A stretch of 37,041 nt of DNA from Promethearchaeia archaeon (lineage in GTDB: Archaea; Asgardarchaeota; Lokiarchaeia; Sigyniarchaeales; SOKP01): assembly GCA_029856155.1 (NCBI GenBank), contig JAHQWL010000053.1, positions 1 to 37,041 of the forward strand, written 5' to 3'. Both the position numbers and the translations under genes were made by a program. The notes beneath the pieces are model-generated. The model worked only from the letters and a program-made list of their open reading frames with translations, was not told where the DNA came from and searched no databases. Shown piece by piece: positions 25,196-32,839 of this stretch (position 1 is its first letter; each line of letters starts with the position of its first letter).

Positions 25196-26557
25196 GTGAG
25201 TAAAATTAAGAGAATATCAGGTTTTAGAGAAGATCTATGTAATTTGTGTGGTGAATGTCTACATTTATGTCCTGTGTTAAAACTACCTATTGAAGAGGCA
25301 AAGGAAGAGATTAAGAACTTAATTGAAGGAAAGGAATCCAAATATGCCTTAACTAAATGTAATACGTGTTTTTCTTGTAATTTGTATTGTCCTCAAAATG
25401 CAAATCCATATAATTTGATACTTGAGAGATGGAATGACCTTTACAAAAAAAGAGCAGCTCCGTCATTATATCGTTTTGTGTGTCCTACTGAACAAAATAA
25501 TATTTGGCAACTACTAAATATTTTTTTATCAAATCAGGAAAGAAGATGGATTTATAAATGGTTTAATTATATCCCAAAACCTAATGATACCCCATTATTG
25601 ATTGGAAACTATACCCATTTATTTCCATTTATAATAGGTGGAAGTAAATTATTAGATTATTTTAAACCTATTGACAGAATTGATCAATGGGAAGGTGGAG
25701 CATATTTATACCAAGGTGGATACTTAGATGTTGTACAAAGGATCGCTCAGAGAACAAAAAATGATTTTGACAATTGGGGTGTTAAGAAAATTGTTGCTTG
25801 TTTAGATGCGGTCGAATATATATTTAAGGATGTTCATCCTAAAGAGATGGGAGTAGTTCATACTCAAGAATTTGTAAATTTTAACCAATGGTTATTAGAT
25901 AATATTAATTCTGGTGAAATTCAATTAAAAAATCCGCTAAATTTGAAAGTAACAGTTCATGATAATTGTTATTCTAAAACTTTAGGTGGTACTTATTGGG
26001 AGGTTCCTCGAGCAATATTAAATAAATGTGGATGTCATATTAATGAAATGAAACATAATAGAAAAGATTCACTTTGTTGCGGATTCGGCGCAGGATCTTC
26101 TTGGGTAAAAAATATTTCAATCCCATTTGATATTATTTCGGAAGGTTTCAAAAAATTCAAAGAAGCAGAAGACACAGGCGCAAAAGCTTTAATATCCTAC
26201 TGTGGGGGCTGTATTTATTTATTATGGGCGATTAAAGAGCTGAAACGAAGTAAAATAGATATATTCCATGTTATTGAAATTGTAAGAATAGCTATGGGAG
26301 AAAAACTGAATTATCCGCAGGATCACATTAAACGAGCATGGGATATTATAGCAATTATATCTTATTCCCTACTACTTTCTGTTCTTAAAAAGAATTTTTT
26401 CATAAAAGAGTTAACATATGATAAAAATTTCAGTACTTTCCTACCAAAAAGATACACTCTTTTAAAAATAATGAGAACTTTATTTAATATCTCATTTGTA
26501 AGAAAGGGTTATGCTTTACTTTTTCGTTTGTTAATGCCAATTTTAAGAACTAGATAA
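25196..26557 (+). CDS. HdrC-HdrB fusion iron-sulfur protein, paralogue 2 with degenerate first CCG domain
   Basis: 453 residues, overlapping operon partner of the previous gene (the frame opens at TTG 25187 inside its 3' end). GTG 25196 is preferred: AGAGG at 25181-25185 is 10 bases upstream and the peptide VSKIKRI aligns with the paralogue's ISKIRPV. Two [4Fe-4S] motifs are intact: CNLCGECLHLCP and CNTCFSCNLYCP. In the first CCG region the Cys pair is replaced (GGAYLYQGGYLD opposite CCGETLFRTGYT) and only CLDAV keeps a Cys. The second is complete (DNCYSKT, LCCGFGAGSSW, YCGGC). The last ~85 residues are basic and hydrophobic, without a motif. The pair probably forms a heteromer in which only the second CCG domains carry clusters. 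Confidence 0.82.
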   Translation: MSKIKRISGFREDLCNLCGECLHLCPVLKLPIEEAKEEIKNLIEGKESKYALTKCNTCFSCNLYCPQNANPYNLILERWNDLYKKRAAPSLYRFVCPTEQNNIWQLLNIFLSNQERRWIYKWFNYIPKPNDTPLLIGNYTHLFPFIIGGSKLLDYFKPIDRIDQWEGGAYLYQGGYLDVVQRIAQRTKNDFDNWGVKKIVACLDAVEYIFKDVHPKEMGVVHTQEFVNFNQWLLDNINSGEIQLKNPLNLKVTVHDNCYSKTLGGTYWEVPRAILNKCGCHINEMKHNRKDSLCCGFGAGSSWVKNISIPFDIISEGFKKFKEAEDTGAKALISYCGGCIYLLWAIKELKRSKIDIFHVIEIVRIAMGEKLNYPQDHIKRAWDIIAIISYSLLLSVLKKNFFIKELTYDKNFSTFLPKRYTLLKIMRTLFNISFVRKGYALLFRLLMPILRTR

Positions 26558-26612
26558 ATTCAAATATGTCTTATTGAAAATTAAGGTTTTATTAAAATTC
26601 ATTATAGAGTGA

Positions 26613-26624
26613 CTTTTTAAATAT
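26613..26624 (+). promoter_or_regulatory. TATA-like box for the first MoxR-VWA pair
   Basis: CTTTTTAAATAT lies about 100 bases upstream of the predicted start of the first MoxR gene. A very similar box (GTTTTTAAATAG, 31587-31598) precedes the second MoxR gene, so the two modules may share promoter architecture. Confidence 0.35.
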
Positions 26625-26707
26625 CTTTAAAAAATATTAAATAATTACCTCATATTCGAAAGACAATTATCGATTAAGATATCCAAATCAACATATTAAT
26701 TGTATTT

Positions 26708-26714
26708 GGAGGAG
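26708..26714 (+). promoter_or_regulatory. Strong Shine-Dalgarno GGAGGAG pointing to an ATA start
   Basis: GGAGGAG is the best SD for this gene. The codon at normal distance (6 bases) is ATA 26721. The only nearby TTG codons in frame (26700, 26706) lie upstream of or inside the SD, and no ATG precedes the Walker A motif. Confidence 0.5.
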
Positions 26715-26720
26715 TTACTC

Positions 26721-27953
26721 ATATCTAATACAGATTCTCAAAATTCAATAGATTATATTCAACAAAAAGATGAATTTGATTATTTGAAGAGTTTAATTGA
26801 GTCTGTTGATAAGGGAAAATGTGTTGGTATATTATTACACGGGCCTCCTGGTACAGGTAAGACATTATTAGCTATTTCGCTGGCACAAAATTTTAATTCT
26901 TCTTACTATATAATTGATGGATCTCCTGATCTTGATAGAAGAGATATTGAAGGTAATTGGGAACTTATTAAAGGAGCGACCAAATTTAACTATGGTCCAT
27001 TGACTTTAGCAATTAAAGATGCGAATAAACATGGAATTTCCTTTGTTATCATTAATGAAATAAATGCTATCAGAGAGAATGAACAAATATCTTTAAACTC
27101 CTTATTATCTGAATACCACATTAATTTGATCTCCAAAGGGTTTGAGAAACATGAACTTACTTCTAAAAGTAAGTTAATAATAATAGGAACCATGAATAAG
27201 GGAGTTGCCGGAATAAACAAACTTCAAGAAGCGTTTGAAGACCGATTCATAATAAGCCCGGAAATAAATTACCCCTTAAAAAATAAGGAAATTGATATCG
27301 CTACTAAAATGTCGGGTTGTAAAGAAAAAATCGCTGAGATTGTTGTAGATGCAGCGCGACAAATAAGAAAACAAGCCATACAGGACTTCTCAATTACAAA
27401 AATCTTCTCAACTCGTTTAATTGTTAATTTTTGTATGTTAATTTCCAAAATGCCTCCCAAATTTTTAAAAAATAATATTGAAAATGTAATTTTAAACAAA
27501 CTTGGAAATACTCCTGAAGAAAAAAAGTCAATCGCAATGATACTAGATGGTAAAATGTTTGAAAGCAAATTAAAAGAAGAACTAATTAATAAAGCAGGTG
27601 TTACATTAGTATGGGAGGAAGCTATTGATAATTTCTCAGTAGATCAGATTATTTTAAAAACCAAATCGTGTTTTGAGAAATATATTAAGACTTGGGGAAA
27701 AGGAAATACAATTAAAAAAAATGGAAATATAATGTGGAAACCATTACAATGGATGTGGAATAGACACAGATTGATTTTGCAGGAATATATCAAGCTAACA
27801 GAATTATTAAGATTACCCGTAATCTATAAACAAGAAACAGGAAAGGACCATATCTACAATGAAGTTTTAACATTAAATTACATTCGGTGGCTTTATCAAC
27901 AGAAAATAGAAGAATTAACAAATTTTATGGCAAAAATATTTCCAGTAATATAG
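26721..27953 (+). CDS. MoxR-family AAA+ ATPase, first module
   Basis: About 410 residues. Numbered from ATA 26721: Walker A GPPGTGKT at 41-48, Walker B-like VIINEINAI with Asn112-Glu113 (NE in place of DE), sensor I IIGTMNKG and an arginine-finger candidate in EAFEDRF, followed by a helical lid and a roughly 150-residue C-terminal extension rich in Trp, Lys and Leu. MoxR ATPases work as hexamers that remodel or activate protein targets through a partner VWA protein; that partner is the next gene, 43 bases downstream. The 5' end is odd: no ATG occurs before Walker A, and the SD at 26708-26714 selects ATA 26721. A leaderless TTG at 26700 is the alternative (417 residues). Family assignment is firm, target unknown. 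Confidence 0.85.
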   Translation: MSNTDSQNSIDYIQQKDEFDYLKSLIESVDKGKCVGILLHGPPGTGKTLLAISLAQNFNSSYYIIDGSPDLDRRDIEGNWELIKGATKFNYGPLTLAIKDANKHGISFVIINEINAIRENEQISLNSLLSEYHINLISKGFEKHELTSKSKLIIIGTMNKGVAGINKLQEAFEDRFIISPEINYPLKNKEIDIATKMSGCKEKIAEIVVDAARQIRKQAIQDFSITKIFSTRLIVNFCMLISKMPPKFLKNNIENVILNKLGNTPEEKKSIAMILDGKMFESKLKEELINKAGVTLVWEEAIDNFSVDQIILKTKSCFEKYIKTWGKGNTIKKNGNIMWKPLQWMWNRHRLILQEYIKLTELLRLPVIYKQETGKDHIYNEVLTLNYIRWLYQQKIEELTNFMAKIFPVI

Positions 27954-27996
27954 ATATCAAATCAAATTGATTCAAAAGTAAGAGTATTTTAAAAAA

Positions 27997-29877
27997 ATGG
28001 CAGAATTATTTGATCTTTTTGAAAGAGATTCTTTTACTGATATTTTAGCACTAACTAATATTGGAAAAAGAATTAGTGGAAATAATGAAATCTTGATCCA
28101 CTTCTTAAATGGAGTAGAAGCTGTATATACAGATTGTAGATTTATATATTTACCTAAAAAATATAAATCAGAAATCAAAGATGCTCAAGGACTTGTAGCT
28201 CATGAAAGTGGACACATCGGGTATGGTTCATTTGAGCTTGCATTCAAAAAGCTAGTTAATGCTCTTGTCGATAAATATAAAATACCTCATCTTTTTGTAA
28301 AAAATGTTGTAAATGTCGTTGAAGATGTAAGAATTAATGCTATTAATAATAAAAAATTCCCAGGTTTTTATAGAAATCTAAGATTATTAACAAAAAAAAT
28401 GTTACCTAGATTGATATCTAGGATTGAAAAAGCTAAAGATATTTTGCTCTACATTAATCTTTATCTTGAAGAATATGAAGGTTTTCAGTCGAAACCTACT
28501 ATAAAAGATATCAAAATGAGTGAAGATGATTGGAAGGGGATTTCCAAAGTTAAACAATTCTTATTTAAAAGTTTAACACCCAGTTCTTCAATAATTTCAT
28601 GTGATTTAATATGTAAAATCCTCAAAAAGTATTTTTCTTTAGAAGAAATGAATACAACGAAGGATATTAATGGTCTTCAAGGTAAAAATAACAATACCAT
28701 CCATCAAATCGAAAATTTATCTAAAAATAAGAAAAATCAAGACAAGACTAAATTAGATAAAACTAGTGAAGATCTTATTGAAAAACTTAAAGAAATCAAC
28801 TTAGAACCTAAAGATTTAGATGAATTAATTGGAGATAATGAATCAAAAGAAGAAAGTAACAAAAGTAAAACTAAAAAAAAGAAAAATAAAAGTAAAAAAA
28901 AGTCAGAAATTAGTGAATCACTTGAACAAGCATTTAATATCGATTTATTAGAATGTGATCTTGGCAAAAAGCAAAAAGAAACGAAATTAAAAGAAATCTC
29001 AAAATTAGTAAAAGAAGCAGAAGAAGCAATGAATGAGCGTTTGATTTTCTTAGAAAAAAGGGAATACTTAATTATTCCTCATAAAGATAAAGGAAAACGG
29101 AATGTAAAAGACACTAAAATTGAAAATGAGAGAATGATTCCTTCTGGGATGTCTTACTCTCAAATAAAAGCAAAATATATGAATACGATAAAAAAAATGA
29201 AACTGATTTTTTCAGATTTAAAAAACAAATCGGGTATTGATTCATTTCAGAAAAAAGGGCGATTAAATAATAAATTTGTAAAGGCGGTTACAAGCGATTA
29301 TAAATTTAAACAATGTTTTACAAGGAAATTGTTAAATAAAGAATTGAGATTATTAGTTTTAGTCGATATAAGTGGTAGTATGAGGGGGATAAAAGTACAA
29401 TCAGCTAAAATAGCATTGGTTATACTATGTGAAGCTCTTGAAGATATTGCAAAAATTAGAATTGTATTATTTACGGGTACATTCCATGCATTAAATATTT
29501 TAGTAAAAGATTTTGAGGAAATGCTTAATCCTCGCAAAATTGATAAATTTGGATGCCATTCAAGAGAAGGTCAAAACATTGATGGTGTGTCCATAAAACA
29601 TGAAGCAAATAAATTAGATAAAGATGATATTATTATTGTTATTTCAGACGGCCAGCCAGCAGCTAATGGTGGTTACAATTTAAATGATGCAATTCCGGAG
29701 ATTCACCAAGTGAGAAAAAAATTTAAAACTTTCGCATTCTCTATAGATTCGCAAGGAGAATACTTAAATAAAATGTATGGGAATGATTGGGTTTTAACTA
29801 ATTCTAGTAATCAAACAGAATTAGGACAAAAGATGATTAAATTTTGCCAAATAATTGCCCGTGAATTTTTTAGATAA
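27997..29877 (+). CDS. VWA-domain protein with N-terminal HExxH metallopeptidase-like motif
   Basis: 626 residues in three parts. Part one (1-200) has LVAHESGHIGYGSF, where His69-Glu70-x-x-His73 fits a zinc metallopeptidase. Glu109-Asp110 in VNVVEDVRINA lies 36-37 residues further on and is a candidate third ligand. Part two (about 225-330) is a highly charged Lys/Glu/Ser linker. Part three (from 450) is a VWA domain with the MIDAS residues Asp457-x-Ser459-x-Ser461 (VDISGSM), a Thr-rich loop FTGTFH, and Asp551 in VISDGQPAA. Family knowledge: putative-metallopeptidase/VWA proteins are paired with MoxR ATPases, and CobT-like proteins share the charged linker. It follows the first MoxR gene by 43 bases and should be its partner. 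Whether the zincin site is active is unknown. Confidence 0.83.
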   Translation: MAELFDLFERDSFTDILALTNIGKRISGNNEILIHFLNGVEAVYTDCRFIYLPKKYKSEIKDAQGLVAHESGHIGYGSFELAFKKLVNALVDKYKIPHLFVKNVVNVVEDVRINAINNKKFPGFYRNLRLLTKKMLPRLISRIEKAKDILLYINLYLEEYEGFQSKPTIKDIKMSEDDWKGISKVKQFLFKSLTPSSSIISCDLICKILKKYFSLEEMNTTKDINGLQGKNNNTIHQIENLSKNKKNQDKTKLDKTSEDLIEKLKEINLEPKDLDELIGDNESKEESNKSKTKKKKNKSKKKSEISESLEQAFNIDLLECDLGKKQKETKLKEISKLVKEAEEAMNERLIFLEKREYLIIPHKDKGKRNVKDTKIENERMIPSGMSYSQIKAKYMNTIKKMKLIFSDLKNKSGIDSFQKKGRLNNKFVKAVTSDYKFKQCFTRKLLNKELRLLVLVDISGSMRGIKVQSAKIALVILCEALEDIAKIRIVLFTGTFHALNILVKDFEEMLNPRKIDKFGCHSREGQNIDGVSIKHEANKLDKDDIIIVISDGQPAANGGYNLNDAIPEIHQVRKKFKTFAFSIDSQGEYLNKMYGNDWVLTNSSNQTELGQKMIKFCQIIAREFFR

Positions 29878-29922
29878 GGCGGCTTTTTATTCTTTAGAGA
29901 AATTATTATAGATTTTTATAAG

Positions 29923-30504
29923 ATGCCTAATAATACTTTAATTCTTGTTCGGCATGCTGAAACCAGAGTTGATGATAAGAACAAGATATCAAAATGGATT
30001 CTAACTGAAAAAGGTCGAAAAGACGCAATCAAGCTATTTAGTTCGGATTTTTTTGATGACGTAGATATAATTATTACGTCAGATGAAGAAAAAGCATATC
30101 AAACCGCTCGTCCTTTATCAGAACGACTTCATAAAGAAATAATTAGAGAAAAAGACTTAAATGAGATCTTAAGAGATTTTGGTAAATATTTAAAAACTAA
30201 AGCCGAATATCTCAACACCATGAAGCTTTGTATTGAAAATAGAGACCAATCATATAATAAATGGGAATCAGCAAATCATGCACTTAATAGATTCTCAAAG
30301 AAAATTCAAGAAATTGATTCAAAATATTCAAATATGAAAATTTTAATTGTAGCGCATGGTGGAGTAATAAATCTATATTTTGCAGAAAAACTCGGACGAT
30401 TAGATAAAGTATTTCAAAGAACATCTACAAATACATTTTGTGATTTTGGAATAATTCAAAATAAAAAAGTTATAAAAGATATCGCTATAAATGATAATTT
30501 ATGA
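29923..30504 (+). CDS. Histidine phosphatase-superfamily protein
   Basis: 193 residues of the phosphoglycerate-mutase/histidine phosphatase branch. LILVRHAETRV holds Arg10 and His11, the phosphorylated histidine. The second active-site histidine is His145 in LIVAHGGVINLYF. A mid-region Arg or Lys for phosphate binding may come from TARPLSERL. Known functions range from metabolite phosphatases (cobalamin, sugar phosphates) to protein phosphatases; nothing selects one here. The stop codon overlaps the start of the AmrS-like gene (ATGA), so the two are translationally coupled. Confidence 0.85.
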   Translation: MPNNTLILVRHAETRVDDKNKISKWILTEKGRKDAIKLFSSDFFDDVDIIITSDEEKAYQTARPLSERLHKEIIREKDLNEILRDFGKYLKTKAEYLNTMKLCIENRDQSYNKWESANHALNRFSKKIQEIDSKYSNMKILIVAHGGVINLYFAEKLGRLDKVFQRTSTNTFCDFGIIQNKKVIKDIAINDNL

Positions 30505-31544
30505 ATTCAATGTTCCTAAAAAAGGCTAAATATCAAAGAAAGATTGACGAGAATTACTCTCAGTGTTTAACTTGTGAGAGAAGGTGTAAGATTCAAAAAG
30601 GAACAGTGGGTTTTTGCCAATCTCGACTTAATAAGGATGGAGAAATTTATTCCATTGTTTATGGACTAATTCCTGCTCTATCCTTTAATCCAATAGAAAA
30701 AAAACCTTTATACCATTTCTATCCGGGTAGCAAAGCAATAACAATAGGAACTTATGGCTGTAATTTTACATGTTTTTGGTGCCAAAATCATCACCTTTCG
30801 AAAACAAATCCTTTAAGAGCTAGTCAATTTGCCACATCTGATGAATTTATATCTCCTAAAAGACTTATTGAGATCGCATTAAAAAAAAAATGCCAAGGAA
30901 CATCAATATCCTTTAACGAACCTACATTACTGTTTGAATATTCATTAGAAGTATTCAAGCTAGCAAAACAGCATGGATTATATAATACTTATGTTACAAA
31001 TGGCTATATGACTGAAAATGTTTTAAGAGATTTAGTAGATGCAGGTTTAGATGCTGTGAACATAGACATAAAAGGAGATTCTGATATGGTTAAGAAATAT
31101 TGTGGTGCAGATGTAGATAAAGTATGGAGAAACGCCAAGTTAGCAAAAAGTTTAGGTGTTCATGTAGAGATTACTACCTTATTAATTCAAGGATTTAATT
31201 CTGAAGAAAAAATTGTTAAGAAACTTGCTGAAAGAATTTTTAGTGAACTAGGCGAATTAACACCCTATCATATAAGCCGGTTCTTTCCTCATTATAAATC
31301 ACAAAAATACGGACTTTCTGAGCCAACACCTTTGGAACTTTTATATAATGCTTATAAAATTTCAAAAGACGCTGGGTTAAAACATATTTACCTAGGGAAT
31401 CTACCTACAGTTGATTATGATAATACTTATTGCCCAAAATGTTCTAAATTAGTTATAAAAAGAAAAATTTTAGGTGTCAAAGAGTTATATTTAGATTCTG
31501 GGGGAAATTGTAAGTTTTGTGGATTTCCAATTTGTATTATTTGA
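30501..31544 (+). CDS. amrS: AmrS-like radical SAM enzyme (AmmeMemoRadiSam system)
   Basis: 347 residues. The AmrS-type N-terminal motif has Cys22, Cys25, Cys29 and Cys39 (CLTCERRCKIQKGTVGFC), followed by PIEKKPLYHFYPGSKAITIG. The radical SAM CxxxCxxC is Cys87, Cys91 and Cys94 (CNFTCFWC), binding the [4Fe-4S] cluster that cleaves SAM. A C-terminal zinc ribbon has YCPKCSK and NCKFCGFP. AmrS proteins usually occur with AMMECR1 and Memo homologues; neither is in this window. Related pyruvate-formate-lyase-activating enzymes (COG1180) are the broader family. The ATG overlaps the preceding TGA. It is flanked by the two MoxR/VWA pairs, so a post-translational modification of a partner protein is worth considering. 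Confidence 0.85.
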   Translation: MNSMFLKKAKYQRKIDENYSQCLTCERRCKIQKGTVGFCQSRLNKDGEIYSIVYGLIPALSFNPIEKKPLYHFYPGSKAITIGTYGCNFTCFWCQNHHLSKTNPLRASQFATSDEFISPKRLIEIALKKKCQGTSISFNEPTLLFEYSLEVFKLAKQHGLYNTYVTNGYMTENVLRDLVDAGLDAVNIDIKGDSDMVKKYCGADVDKVWRNAKLAKSLGVHVEITTLLIQGFNSEEKIVKKLAERIFSELGELTPYHISRFFPHYKSQKYGLSEPTPLELLYNAYKISKDAGLKHIYLGNLPTVDYDNTYCPKCSKLVIKRKILGVKELYLDSGGNCKFCGFPICII

Positions 31545-31586
31545 TTTTTATTCAAAACTTTTTTTCACAAATTCAAATAAGATGTA

Positions 31587-31598
31587 GTTTTTAAATAG
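31587..31598 (+). promoter_or_regulatory. TATA-like box for the second MoxR-VWA pair
   Basis: GTTTTTAAATAG is about 65-70 bases before the ATG at 31660 and closely resembles the box before the first MoxR gene (CTTTTTAAATAT). An SD-like AAAGGT precedes the ATG. Confidence 0.35.
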
Positions 31599-31659
31599 CA
31601 CTTTGTAATTATTTTTAGAAGTACAAAAATTCAAATTTCATCTTTTAAAGGTTTAAAAA

Positions 31660-32802
31660 ATGGCGAAAAAACCATCACCCAAAAAGACACCATCATCAAA
31701 TTCTTCACCTTCAAAACTTACTCCGACTAAAAAACCAATATCGAAATCCACAACGACAAAAATTCCTCAAAAAAATCCCTCTCAAAAACCAAAAACATCA
31801 GTAAAGCCTAGCCAAAAAAAACCAATAGATAATCTAACAATATTAAAATCTTCTCCTTATTTAAAGGATTCATCAAAATCTCAAATTTCTAAAAAACAAT
31901 ATACTTTAAAAGAACTGTTTGAGAAGAATCTGCTTTCTCAACAGGGAGAAAAAATGGAAATAGTCTTAAGTGGTCAATATCAAGATGCTCTTGATTTAAT
32001 GTATGAAGCAGATGCGTCAAATCTCTATCCAATTTTAGTGGGACCACCCGGAATTGGTAAAACAACTTTATGTCGATTTTATGCCCAATCAAGGGCAGAG
32101 ATCACTGGCAATGATTCGTTTGAGTGGATAACCTTTGATGAATCAACTAAGCCTGCTCATCTTGTTGGAAGTTTCAATCCCGCAACTACGATACAAAAAG
32201 GATTCTCTTTTGAAGCTTTTAATCCAGGACCTTTAATAAAAGCTATGTTAAATGGTGGTGTATTTCTTGCAAATGAAATCAATCGAGCAACAGAATATAC
32301 TCAAAATTCACTATTGGAACCGCTAGAAGAAAAAACTCTTGCAATACCACATATAGGAAGAATGAAAGCATCACCAGGATTCTTTTTCATAGGTGCTATG
32401 AATCCATCTGAATTAGTCGGCACACATAGATTAGGTGAAGCCTTAAAAGACAGGTTTAATGTATGGATTGAGCTTGATTATCCTGATAAAAAGACGGAGA
32501 TGAAGATAATTGAACATAATAATCCTTATTATAAAATAAATGAAGGTACACTTGAGAAAATATATCTAATAATTAATCGAACTCGTACTCATCATCAAAT
32601 CCAAACACCTGCTAGTTTAAGGAGTGGGATCGCGCTGGCACGCCTTACCGGAGTGGCACAAAAGAAAGTTAAAAAGGATCCCGATAAAATTCTTGGAGAT
32701 ATTGCTAGTAATGTGTTATACGGAGCGATACAAACAAAACCTGGAGTTAAAGCTAATGATGTTATTAAAAGTATCATTTCTCAAGTTGTTGGTTCGGCAT
32801 AA
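31660..32802 (+). CDS. MoxR-family AAA+ ATPase, second module, with basic low-complexity tail
   Basis: 380 residues. Residues 1 to about 60 are a Lys/Ser/Pro/Thr-rich, disordered-looking tail (MAKKPSPKKTPSSNSSPSK at its start), unlike the first MoxR paralogue. The ATPase core follows: Walker A GPPGIGKT at 128-135, Walker B VFLANEINRATEY with Glu206, sensor and arginine-finger region AMNPSELVGTHRLGEALKDRF, and a C-terminal lid with RTRTHHQIQTPASLRSG. NEINRA is a typical MoxR Walker B. It lies 37 bases before the second VWA gene, with which it should pair. The tail may bind nucleic acid or an acidic partner, or be a regulatory extension; that is inference. Confidence 0.87.
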   Translation: MAKKPSPKKTPSSNSSPSKLTPTKKPISKSTTTKIPQKNPSQKPKTSVKPSQKKPIDNLTILKSSPYLKDSSKSQISKKQYTLKELFEKNLLSQQGEKMEIVLSGQYQDALDLMYEADASNLYPILVGPPGIGKTTLCRFYAQSRAEITGNDSFEWITFDESTKPAHLVGSFNPATTIQKGFSFEAFNPGPLIKAMLNGGVFLANEINRATEYTQNSLLEPLEEKTLAIPHIGRMKASPGFFFIGAMNPSELVGTHRLGEALKDRFNVWIELDYPDKKTEMKIIEHNNPYYKINEGTLEKIYLIINRTRTHHQIQTPASLRSGIALARLTGVAQKKVKKDPDKILGDIASNVLYGAIQTKPGVKANDVIKSIISQVVGSA

Positions 32803-32839
32803 ATTAAAAATTTAATTAATTTAATTGGGAGTAAAGATT

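Noticed and set aside
26700..29877. CobS/CobT cobaltochelatase or magnesium chelatase subunits
   Set aside because: AAA+ plus VWA with a charged linker is similar, but no CobN/ChlH large subunit is present and the SWIM and second MoxR/VWA pair point to another system.
26700..32802. NorQ/NorD nitric-oxide-reductase maturation pair
   Set aside because: No nitric oxide reductase, cytochrome or heme-copper gene nearby, and duplicated pairs are not typical of nor loci.
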